NCBI RefSeq assembly: GCF_020216685.1 | Contig: NZ_JAIWNS010000243.1 | Location: 1-6,038 of the forward strand | Origin: Methanospirillum hungatei | Lineage (GTDB): Archaea; Halobacteriota; Methanomicrobia; Methanomicrobiales; Methanospirillaceae | DNA: 6,038 bases | Reading direction: 5' to 3' | Part shown: one piece after another, positions 1 through 6,038 of the stretch | How the letters are laid out: each line of letters begins with the position of its first letter | Position numbering within the stretch: the first letter of the stretch is position 1 | Notes under the pieces: model-generated | What the model was told of the DNA's origin: nothing | What the model saw: only the letters and a program-made list of their open reading frames with translations | Database searches by the model: none | Made by a program: the position numbers and the translations under genes

Positions 1-23
1 TGTGAAATTTTCTCTACCCGTAC

Positions 24-557
24 TTACTTTTTTAGGCATTTTTCGCGCAATGCTTCAAGATCAGCAACAATATCCGGATTTTTATTTTTCAATTTCCATC
101 GCTCGATAACATCATATGTCAGACCATCATCATTATCAACCGCCCAGTCTGCAAATTCTCCGGCTTCTTCTGACATGTATACACAGATTCCCCTGATTAT
201 CCCCCTACAATATGCATGTGCATCATTGACCATTTTCCGTTCCAGATACCGTTCCATCTCATCAAGAAACGGCTCGATTTTATCTTCCATCATTTCATAG
301 GAATGTTCACAGGGTTCTACATACCCATGCCGTGTTCTCCCTGATTCTTCCCAGAGGTCATGGACATCCAGTACCGATAACGCAGCACATACATCATTAC
401 AAATTTCTTCTTCATCCACATCGGACAGAAGAGTTTTTGCAATCAAAGCTGCTTTTGGTATCATTTCCGGGTTTTCTTCGAGTAAAAGCGTAAGAACTCT
501 CGCTGCCTGGTCATCAGTTATGGTAGAGAGAAATGAACGATCCTGCTTTTTGGTCAT
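24..557 (-). CDS. Conserved hypothetical acidic helical protein (177 aa)
   Basis: I cannot assign a function. The 177-residue product is soluble, with no signal peptide or membrane segment, and is rich in Glu, Asp and Leu, so it is probably mostly alpha-helical. The most distinctive part is the centre: a Trp at 69 followed by an SGRTRHGYVEP stretch (72-82), then an acidic segment leading to PFLDEMERYLERKM (96-109) and YCRGIIRGIC (116-125). From memory this layout resembles an uncharacterised protein family common in methanogens, but that is recollection, not a search. Five cysteines (53, 58, 83, 117, 125) are scattered and form no obvious metal motif. The ATG at 555-557 has no Shine-Dalgarno sequence; it is preceded directly by eight T residues on the coding strand. 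The gene lies 115 bp downstream of pirin on the same strand and could be separately transcribed. Confidence 0.8.
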   Translation of the reverse strand: MTKKQDRSFLSTITDDQAARVLTLLLEENPEMIPKAALIAKTLLSDVDEEEICNDVCAALSVLDVHDLWEESGRTRHGYVEPCEHSYEMMEDKIEPFLDEMERYLERKMVNDAHAYCRGIIRGICVYMSEEAGEFADWAVDNDDGLTYDVIERWKLKNKNPDIVADLEALREKCLKK

Positions 558-565
558 AAAAAAAA
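558..565 (-). terminator. Oligo-T tract, possible archaeal terminator after pirin
   Basis: Eight consecutive T on the minus strand lie about 110 bp after the pirin stop and touch the ATG of the next gene. Archaeal intrinsic termination uses oligo-T without a required hairpin, so this could end the upstream transcript. It could equally be part of a U-rich leader of the 24-557 gene. A shorter T5 run also lies right after the pirin stop, near 658-662. I see no stem-loop at either place. Confidence 0.3.
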
Positions 566-672
566 GATTAGTTTTTCTTGATATTGAATACCCGGTATGA
601 TTCCAGATACTAGTGATGACTGGAGCAGAGTAAAGTCACGCAAATCTGACAGTACTAAAAATTTTGGATTCG

Positions 673-1521
673 CTATTTGATAAACATCCCATTCTGATAT
701 TCGGCAAAGGCCTGATCCACTTCTTCCTTAGTGTTCATGACAATCGGTCCTCCCCAGGCTATCGGTTCTCCGATCGGCTTTCCAGAGATCCATAAGAACC
801 GGCAGCCATCTTCTCCTGATGTAAGATCAAGGATTGTGCCGGGAGCCAGGTGTGCAAGATTCCGGTTCTTTAAAAAGACCGGATCTCCAACCCCCACTGT
901 GCACCTCCCTTCAAATACATACATGATGCCAGTAAAACCAGGCCTGACCTGATGATAAAACTTCGAATTCGGAGGAACTGACACGTCAAGATATTCCGGG
1001 TCTACGATGATCTCACGAACCGGACCGGTTAATCGTCCATATGTACCTGCAATCACCCGGACTTTCGAACCATTCTCAAGAGTATCCATCGGGATCATGT
1101 CAGGGGATATCTCCTGGTACCGGGGCACATGAAATTTTTCCGACCGGGGAAGGTTGACCCAGAGCTGAAATCCTCCCATCTTTCCATGAACCGGTTTTGG
1201 CATCTCCTGGTGAATAATCCCTGAACCTGCCGTCATCCACTGGACTGCCCCTGCTCCAACCATTCCGGAATTTCCCATACTATCGCCATGCTCAACCTTT
1301 CCTTCGAGCATGTAGGTAACCGTCTCAATACCCCGGTGCGGGTGCCAGGGAAAGCCTTTCATATAATCTGCCGGGTTATCAGACCTGAAATCATCAAGCA
1401 TCAGAAATGGATCAAAACGGGGGATCTCGTGGTATCCAAAGGCACGATGCAGCCTGACCCCGGCTCCTTCGATTGTCTCCCGTGCAATAAGAATCTCCTT
1501 CACCGGCTGATTTAACCCCAT
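673..1521 (-). CDS. Pirin family protein (cupin-type, metal-binding)
   Basis: This is a full-length pirin of 282 residues, close to the usual length of about 290. The N-terminal cupin domain carries the family signature HPHRGIETVTY (60-70), and the metal ligands are visible as H60, H62, H104 and E106, matching the 3-His/1-Glu Fe site of known pirins. The segment IIHQEMP (102-108) and the GGFQLWVNLP stretch (about 116-125) are also typical. The C-terminal cupin half ends with the usual PIAWGGPIVMNTKEE region. Bacterial pirins include quercetinases and redox-linked regulators; the substrate here cannot be told from sequence. The ATG at 1519-1521 is preceded, seven bases upstream, by AGGTTGATC on the coding strand (1529-1537), a near match to the archaeal anti-SD complement. 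The gene follows the broken Fe-S gene and probably shares its transcript. Confidence 0.95.
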   Translation of the reverse strand: MGLNQPVKEILIARETIEGAGVRLHRAFGYHEIPRFDPFLMLDDFRSDNPADYMKGFPWHPHRGIETVTYMLEGKVEHGDSMGNSGMVGAGAVQWMTAGSGIIHQEMPKPVHGKMGGFQLWVNLPRSEKFHVPRYQEISPDMIPMDTLENGSKVRVIAGTYGRLTGPVREIIVDPEYLDVSVPPNSKFYHQVRPGFTGIMYVFEGRCTVGVGDPVFLKNRNLAHLAPGTILDLTSGEDGCRFLWISGKPIGEPIAWGGPIVMNTKEEVDQAFAEYQNGMFIK

Positions 1522-1528
1522 ACATCAT

Positions 1529-1537
1529 GATCAACCT
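1529..1537 (-). promoter_or_regulatory. Shine-Dalgarno site of pirin
   Basis: AGGTTGATC on the minus strand, seven bases before the pirin ATG, is one base longer than the ideal AGGTGATC complement of archaeal 16S rRNA. The stop codon that the unbroken Fe-S gene would have used (TGA at 1531-1533) lies inside this site, which fits an operon with tight spacing. Confidence 0.6.
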
Positions 1538-2296
1538 GATAGATATAAAAAATCTGGGTCGTGAAAAACAGGTCTAGGAAATACGTGAACACACGGGAAA
1601 AACTGATGTTTTCGTCCATATGGACAGACAGAGTCCACAGACCAGCTCTTCATTCCTCTCTTTCATCTCATGAAAATACCGGTCACAGAGCTCAGCAGCA
1701 AACCTGACTTTCCGTGGATCACCTTCTCGAAAAGATGCTCCCGTATAGGCCTTAACCGGACAGATATCAACACAGGCCTGACATGACCCGCACCGTTCAT
1801 CCATAGGATCAGATACTGCCGGTAAGGGTGCCTCGGTCAGAACACTCCCCCATCGAACCCGTGGTCCGTGTTCAGGGGTGATAAGCATACAACTCTTTCC
1901 AATCCATCCAAACCCGGCCTTTCGGGCAGCCAGTTTATGAGAAAACAGTGAGCAGATACGATCATTATCCACTCTGACTGAGGCAGGAACGGGAAGGGCA
2001 GAAAATCAGTTCTTCTGGATAATATCAGCCACTGTCGATGAGATAGTATCAATTCGTGAATTTATGACCTGATATGCATGATGATACATGATCTTTACAG
2101 CCCGGCTCCCCTCATCAAGCATATCGACTATTGACTGCTGCAGTACAATTCCAAACACCACAGCATGAGGATACCGGATCATTTCTCCACCCTGCCTTAT
2201 AACCTCATCCTGCACCGATGTGAGATCAGCAACTCCGAAATATGTTGTACCCTGTATTGTGCAAAAGGAGGAGAGTGAGTCATAGAGGTCAGTCAT
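1531..2296 (-). pseudogene. QueG-like 4Fe-4S double-cluster protein, broken by in-frame TGA and 3' frameshift
   Basis: The reconstructed protein resembles the archaeal branch of epoxyqueuosine reductase-like (COG1600-type) Fe-S proteins. The N-terminal 96 codons (2296-2009) end at a TGA at 2006-2008; translation in the same frame then continues with FSALPVPAS and the family motif AAR.AGFGWIGKSCMLITPE (about residues 123-142). The first cluster motif CGSCQACVDICP is complete (C169, C172, C175, C179 in the joined numbering). The second cluster starts with C204 and CGLC (220-223), but the reading frame then runs into WTKTSVF and stops at 1574. One frame over, the sequence reads CPYGRKHQFF and continues to a TGA at 1531-1533, which is what the family expects (CGLC-x3-CP-x-G). 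So there are two lesions: a nonsense codon and a net frameshift near 1622. The ATG overlaps the end of the AAA-ATPase gene (ATGA). A 132-residue fragment could start at the GTG at 1972, but no good ribosome binding site supports it. Function is probably lost unless the lesions are sequencing errors. Confidence 0.8.
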
Positions 2297-4015
2297 GAGA
2301 CCTCAATGACCTTAAATCCCTGATTTCCAATGCAGTACATGACGAATATCCGCACATGTGCCTGTGGGTATTCATACCTGAGCCCTTCAGCATATCCCAT
2401 AATCTGCTTCGTATCTTCGTCTCTGACAGTAAATTCCTCGATCGACGTATTCATCCTCGTCCATTCTGTATTTGAAAAATATTTAAAACTCAATAATCCA
2501 CCTGATCCCAGCAAATCTCTCATGATACTTTCCGACGAATTCAAGATCACTACGACCTTTCGGGTATGAACGCTCAAGATTCCAGGTAAACCAGGTGGAA
2601 AGATACCGACTACAAAGTTCATAAAAAGTTGTCCGATAAAAATTCTCATTCACTCTGGTAAATACCGCTTCCGGAAGCTGCCCGACATAGAGCTGCCAGT
2701 AATCAGCAAAGAGCCTCGTTAAATCAGGGTTATCAAGAAAACTCTGCATCATAGAAGCATACCGGGTAGATACATCGATGTTGTAGAGTTCATTGAAATA
2801 TTCTGCAAAAATCTTTTGCATGTTCACATTCGGAAGTTTGAGGAGAAATTGATCTTTTTTTGTCAACATGCCCAGATAGAAGAATGATACAGGATAGTAA
2901 TGTTTGTCAAAAAACTGGGATCTATTAAATTTAGAAACCAGATATTCTTCATCATATGGGATGGATTCAGTCTGTAAAAGTTCACTGACAATATTTTGGG
3001 CGTTCTCCGTACTGCTGGTTATCCGTTTCACCCAGGAGAGATCAGTCCGCAGATTTAAATCAGTCAATTGTTTAGGGATTTTTTTCTTATCACAGAAATC
3101 CTGTAAGAAATACATCAACATGGTGGAATTATATATTGCATCACTATCAGGATCAACGAAATGGTACCCGTTATATTGAGTTTTTATGATCTCCTGAATT
3201 TCGGGACGAATGATTGGATCAATCTGATAATCTTCGAAGATCAAATCAAGAAGACCATTCACTTCTTCCTGGGTAAACCCAAGCATCGATTCAAACGAGG
3301 AATCGAGGGTAAGAAAGGATGCAATATTATAACTTGAAGTCAGATCATCAATTGTTATCGGGAGAACTCCGGTAATGAAAATATTTGCAATAATCCCGGT
3401 TTGTCTACCCTCTTTGAGCGTTTTAAAAAATGTCCTGAGAAAACTATCACCAGAGGTCACTTCCTGATACAGGTGATCCTGGTGACTGGTAATAAACTGG
3501 TTGACAAAATTGTCATATTCATCAATAATCACGTATACCTGTGGAGCATCAGATTTCTGCAGGTATCCAAGCCATAATGAAAGAGCCGTCGAGACATCAG
3601 TATCTGGAGAAAAATCCTGGAAATCATGCATCAGTTCAGGATAGGCATACTTCAATTGAGAGATCCGCCCGACACAAATTCGGTTAAATGCTGATTCGGT
3701 CTTTATAATATCTTCAGATACTGGTATAACGGAAAAATCAAATTTTAAGACAAGGTATTGATTATGAGTACCAGTTGGGTTTTTTCCTATCCATGTGTTC
3801 CCAAAAAGTTCATGAAACCGGGATGCTTCTTTCAGGTCATAATAATACTGAAGCATTGAACAAAAGAGAGATTTACCAAAACGTCTTGGGCGAAGGAAAA
3901 CCGGGTTTTGATATTTCTCTAATTTTTCTATATAGCGGGTTTTATCAACGAAATAACTGTTTTTATCGATTAGCTCGGCGAAATTCATTATACCATACGG
4001 GACTCGGCGGTTCAT
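2293..4015 (-). pseudogene. Predicted AAA-ATPase with C-terminal PD-(D/E)XK nuclease, frameshifted in the E-x-K motif
   Basis: The joined product (about 573 aa) matches the archaeal/bacterial family that combines a predicted AAA-ATPase domain (PF09820 type) with a C-terminal PD-(D/E)XK nuclease domain (PF08011 type). The N terminus has VPYGIMNFAELI and YFVDKTRYIE (21-30), then the Walker A-like RPRRFGKS (42-49). Walker B is YVIIDEYDNF (161-170), followed by ITGVLPITIDDLTSSYNIA (214-232), typical of the family. The nuclease part shows GRSDLEF with D490 and WIIEF (506-510). Frame zero then meets TAA at 2483-2485; dropping one T from the T4 run (plus-strand AAAA, 2485-2488) restores EFKYF, putting the catalytic Lys at 511, and 62 more residues to the TGA at 2293-2295. 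Without the shift the protein is 510 aa and lacks the nuclease Lys. The ATG at 4013-4015 has a TATA box about 50 bp upstream and only a weak GAGTG-like ribosome site. Such genes occur in many copies in Methanospirillum-like genomes; their role is unknown. Confidence 0.85.
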
Positions 4016-4060
4016 AGTTATTTCACTCTGGTTCTGTAGTTATACGTTATGTAATATGGA

Positions 4061-4070
4061 TATTTATATA
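4061..4070. promoter_or_regulatory. TATA box shared by divergent genes
   Basis: Plus-strand TATTTATATA contains TTTATATA (4063-4070), the canonical archaeal TATA box, pointing toward the gene at 4137. Read on the minus strand it is TATATAAATA, also a good TATA box, pointing toward the AAA-ATPase start at 4015. Placing transcription starts about 25 bp downstream gives leaders of roughly 25 nt for the AAA-ATPase gene and 40-45 nt for the plus-strand gene. Flanking BRE sequences are not convincing on either side, so which direction dominates cannot be decided by reading. Confidence 0.55.
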
Positions 4071-4136
4071 CCATGATTCCAGTCGAGATAAAAACAGCGA
4101 AAAAGAAACAGGAAAGAATATCTCTGCAGATACCAG

Positions 4137-4796
4137 ATGATTCCTATGTATTCGCCTCTTATCTCCCGTAGTTACAGTAAATTTCTCTATTACATATCAT
4201 ATGTCATTCTATTGATCCTGATTTTCAGCATTGGAAATAATGGGATTGCTTATGGAGCATCTGACTGGCAGAAGGTCCCGTCTCCTGACTGGGCAATAAT
4301 AGATATCCCTCTTGGTTGGATCATCAAGGATAACCTGAAGATGGGTGATGAAAATAATACTGCGATGCTTTCAGCCCGATCTCCGGACTGGCAGTCAGAA
4401 TTATTCCTTATCCTTGAGAGGAATAAACCGGACATGACTATAGATGAGATGCAGGCTTTTCAGGACCGGTGGATGCAAAACGCCGGATACCGGATTTGTA
4501 AGACAAAAGATCCGGTGAAACGAATCAAATCAGATAATATTTCCCTCAAACAGGTCTATGTACAGGGAACAGATAAGGGAGCAATGATGTATTCTGCCTC
4601 CTATCCGGGCATTGGAACATATCACGCGGCTTTAGTGATGTCAGGGGAATCGGCAGTCAGGCATTATTATGATTCTATACCACCGCAAATACCGGACCAT
4701 GTTGCTTTGTCAGGAGAAAAAGTTGAGATACCCAAGGAAATTACAAAATTCGGAGAGATTATATTTACCAAACCTGATAATTCATCTCATCAATAA
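4137..4796 (+). CDS. Exported protein of unknown function
   Basis: The 219-residue product begins with a basic stretch (R11, K15), a hydrophobic core YVILLILIFSIG (22-33) and a probable cleavage region at AYGAS (38-42), so it is likely Sec-exported with a mature form of about 178 residues. No lipobox cysteine is present; the membrane segment could alternatively act as an uncleaved anchor. The mature part contains SPDWAIIDIPLGWII (49-63), a second SPDWQSELFLILER (83-96) and an FQDRWMQNAGYRI segment, and looks like a mixed alpha/beta domain. The IPLGW followed by a strand-rich region is loosely reminiscent of PsbP-like or DUF1795-like domains, but I cannot support that assignment. Only one Cys (in YRICKTKD) remains in the mature region. 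The start may be ATG 4137 or ATG 4146; neither has a clear Shine-Dalgarno. It is transcribed divergently from the AAA-ATPase gene and convergently with the EFR1 gene. Confidence 0.8.
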   Translation: MIPMYSPLISRSYSKFLYYISYVILLILIFSIGNNGIAYGASDWQKVPSPDWAIIDIPLGWIIKDNLKMGDENNTAMLSARSPDWQSELFLILERNKPDMTIDEMQAFQDRWMQNAGYRICKTKDPVKRIKSDNISLKQVYVQGTDKGAMMYSASYPGIGTYHAALVMSGESAVRHYYDSIPPQIPDHVALSGEKVEIPKEITKFGEIIFTKPDNSSHQ

Positions 4797-4880
4797 TCTT
4801 ATGTTAATCTATTGTAATACCAATTTGAGCATATCATTCGGTGAAAGCCTGAAAACTCATAACACTAATACCTACCCGCA
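4797..4880. other. Convergent intergenic region
   Basis: These 84 bases separate the converging stops of the exported protein and the EFR1 gene. The stretch is AT-rich and carries no ORF, no clear hairpin and no T run longer than four on either strand, so the terminators for the two genes are not recognisable here. Confidence 0.5.
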
Positions 4881-5684
4881 TCAGGTACACCCTTTCTGCT
4901 TCTTCATATCTCCGACCGTAACCTGCGGATGGTGATATCGTCCTCTCCCCTTTGTTCCACGGAGCATCTCCAGATCGATTGCTTGTACCGGACAAAAATT
5001 CAGACAAGCACAACAGAGTTCACACCGATGAAGATACACGGGTTTTCCGTCTTTTAGCAGTATATTTTCCGTGGGACAGACAGAAACACAGGTTCCACAC
5101 GATGTACAGGTATCTGATACAGAGAATTTTTCATCTGCTCCATGAACTCCTTTGGCAAACCCACTATACAATACAGCCTGTATAAGTGAAGAGACCGGGT
5201 ACACACCAATCTTCTGTTTCTTACATTCACGGATTATTTCGGTGATCCGGGTAATCTCCGTCTCTGCAGATGAAAGGATTGAAGTAATCTTCTCAGCCGG
5301 CGGGGGAGATGAGACAGGTGGGAAATTACCAGGCATTTTTATGATAAAACCTGCATCAAGTCCATGGGTATTCATCGTGAGCAGGGCTGTATTCATCATC
5401 TTTAATGCTGAACCACCTGTCCCTCCAAGAGTGACAACCCCAAAGACATATGACCCATCTCCGATCTTCAGGTGGTGGAGAAAATCCCGTACCATGACAG
5501 GAATTCCTGAATCATAAACCGGGCATACAATACCAACCCGACCAGAGGGGGCCGAGATTATCCCATCTGTTTTCATCTGTGAGACAATGGAGACAATCTC
5601 TGTATCTCCAAGTTTTTCAGATATTTTTCTGGTTACAGAGAGGGAATTACCAGTCCCGGTAAAATAATAAATGGTTGTATTCAT
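4881..5684 (-). CDS. EFR1-type flavodoxin/ferredoxin fusion protein
   Basis: The 267-residue protein joins an N-terminal flavodoxin-like domain to a C-terminal double 4Fe-4S ferredoxin domain, the arrangement of the EFR1 family. The FMN phosphate-binding loop is YYFTGTGNS near the N terminus (residues 6-14), with VCPVYDSGIP (53-62) and a GGTGGSA loop (87-93) completing the flavin site. Two full cluster motifs follow: CTSCGTCVSVCP (193-204) and CELCCACLNFCP (221-232), each with the C-x2-C-x2-C-x3-C-P pattern. The C-terminal KGRGRYHHPQVT stretch is also typical. Expected role: cytoplasmic electron carrier between flavin and Fe-S partners; the specific partner is unknown. An ATG 12 bases earlier (5696) is in frame, but I prefer 5684 because GGAG lies six bases upstream of it (5691-5694) and because it makes an ATGA overlap with the preceding flavodoxin gene. 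That overlap implies translational coupling. Confidence 0.92.
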   Translation of the reverse strand: MNTTIYYFTGTGNSLSVTRKISEKLGDTEIVSIVSQMKTDGIISAPSGRVGIVCPVYDSGIPVMVRDFLHHLKIGDGSYVFGVVTLGGTGGSALKMMNTALLTMNTHGLDAGFIIKMPGNFPPVSSPPPAEKITSILSSAETEITRITEIIRECKKQKIGVYPVSSLIQAVLYSGFAKGVHGADEKFSVSDTCTSCGTCVSVCPTENILLKDGKPVYLHRCELCCACLNFCPVQAIDLEMLRGTKGRGRYHHPQVTVGDMKKQKGCT

Positions 5685-6038
5685 GATTCGCTCCATCCTG
5701 ATCTGATATCGGCAATGATGGTATCAATAGCAGCATTGTCAGTGGAGGCATTCTTGTCGAGGACGGCAGTATTTGAGAGCACAAGACCTTTTTCTCTCAT
5801 CCGGGCGATAAAGGGAACTAATGCCTCATTGCCACTTTGAGCACTTTTACAGGTCAGGATTCCATAACTCTTTTTCCCCTGGCATCCTGTCAGGCCTTCA
5901 AGAGCACCATTGATAACCGGGGTTGGTTTTCCTGCCCAGACCGGTGACGCGATGATGACCATATCATAGCCGGAAACATCAATTTTTTCAGGTCTGACTT
6001 TATCAGCAAGGCCCTTCATAGCCCGAAAGCATCCTTTT
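5681..6038 (-). CDS. Flavodoxin family protein, 3' part (start outside window)
   Basis: Only the C-terminal part of the gene is present. An ATG at 6019 exists, but the frame stays open to the window edge and reads KGCFRAMKGLADKV across it, so the true start, with the FMN phosphate loop, lies beyond 6038. The visible part has the flavodoxin core YDMVIIASPVWAGKPTPVING, where SPVWAGKPTP forms the second flavin-binding loop, then a KKSYGILTCKSAQSGNEA strand-loop that follows it in this fold. The end, DTIIADIRSGWSES, is the final helix. The product is probably a small FMN electron carrier or flavodoxin-like reductase. Its TGA (5681-5683) overlaps the ATG of the EFR1 gene by ATGA, so the two are expected to be made together as a flavin/Fe-S electron-transfer pair. 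Confidence 0.88.
   Translation of the reverse strand, partial: KGCFRAMKGLADKVRPEKIDVSGYDMVIIASPVWAGKPTPVINGALEGLTGCQGKKSYGILTCKSAQSGNEALVPFIARMREKGLVLSNTAVLDKNASTDNAAIDTIIADIRSGWSES
5691..5694 (-). promoter_or_regulatory. Shine-Dalgarno site deciding the EFR1 start
   Basis: GGAG on the minus strand sits six bases before the ATG at 5684, inside the last codons of the flavodoxin gene. It supports 5684 over the in-frame ATG at 5696, which begins only two bases after a GGAT sequence and so lacks room for a usable site. Confidence 0.6.

Noticed and set aside
1614..1625. Perfect 12-bp palindrome GTCCATATGGAC
   Set aside because: It lies inside coding sequence of the Fe-S gene, spells the conserved Pro-Tyr-Gly codons on the minus strand, and has no promoter near it, so it is most likely chance.
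2006..2008. Selenocysteine or pyrrolysine readthrough of the internal stop
   Set aside because: Pyrrolysine uses TAG, not TGA; archaeal selenocysteine is known from Methanococcales and Methanopyrus, not from the lineage suggested here, and the residue is not at a cluster or active-site position.
1837..2052. Open frame of 71 codons on the minus strand spanning the TGA in the Fe-S gene
   Set aside because: It is a different frame from both conserved halves, which join in one frame across the TGA; its translation shows no Fe-S family motifs.
2293..4015. AAA-ATPase/nuclease as an antiphage defence gene
   Set aside because: The nuclease and ATPase motifs are suggestive, but the neighbours are metabolic or redox genes, no other defence gene is present, and the frame is broken, so a defence role is not supported here.
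5152..5517. Plus-strand open frame of 121 codons
   Set aside because: It lies entirely opposite the well-supported EFR1 gene, has no recognisable domain and is a complementary-strand shadow.
1..6038. CRISPR array, tRNA, rRNA or insertion sequence
   Set aside because: No regularly spaced repeats, cloverleaf-like sequence, rRNA stretch, transposase motif or terminal inverted repeats were seen.

Overview
The window looks like chromosomal DNA from a methanogenic archaeon, most likely a Methanomicrobiales member of the Methanospirillum type. This is inference from several signs: moderate GC, TATA-box promoters, anti-SD-like GGTGATC-type ribosome binding sites, a large predicted AAA-ATPase/PD-(D/E)XK protein of a family that is multi-copy in such genomes, an EFR1-type flavodoxin/ferredoxin protein, and a QueG-related double-cluster Fe-S protein. 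No database search was possible. I see no tRNA, rRNA, CRISPR array or insertion sequence.

Layout. Positions 24-557 (-): small acidic helical protein of unknown function. Positions 673-1521 (-): intact pirin. Positions 1531-2296 (-): QueG-like 4Fe-4S protein broken by an in-frame TGA and by a 3' frameshift that removes the last cluster cysteine. Positions 2293-4015 (-): predicted AAA-ATPase with a C-terminal PD-(D/E)XK nuclease domain, broken by one extra base exactly inside the nuclease E-x-K motif. Positions 4016-4136: divergent promoter region with one TATA element that can serve both directions. Positions 4137-4796 (+): exported protein of unknown function. Positions 4881-5684 (-): EFR1-type flavodoxin/ferredoxin. 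Positions 5681-6038 (-): 3' part of a flavodoxin whose start lies beyond the window.

How the genes fit together. The AAA-ATPase, Fe-S and pirin genes run in one direction with a 4-bp ATGA overlap (AAA/Fe-S) and about 9 bp between the original Fe-S stop and the pirin start, so they were probably one transcript from the 4061-4070 TATA box. The flavodoxin and EFR1 genes also share an ATGA overlap and form a small electron-transfer pair. The most notable feature is the concentration of three separate reading-frame lesions between about 1620 and 2490 in two translationally coupled genes, while every neighbour is intact. I find no convincing evidence for a wholly new system. The best candidates for a second look are the frameshift site in the AAA-ATPase gene, which has the form of a +1 slippery stop, and the unknown exported protein divergent from it.
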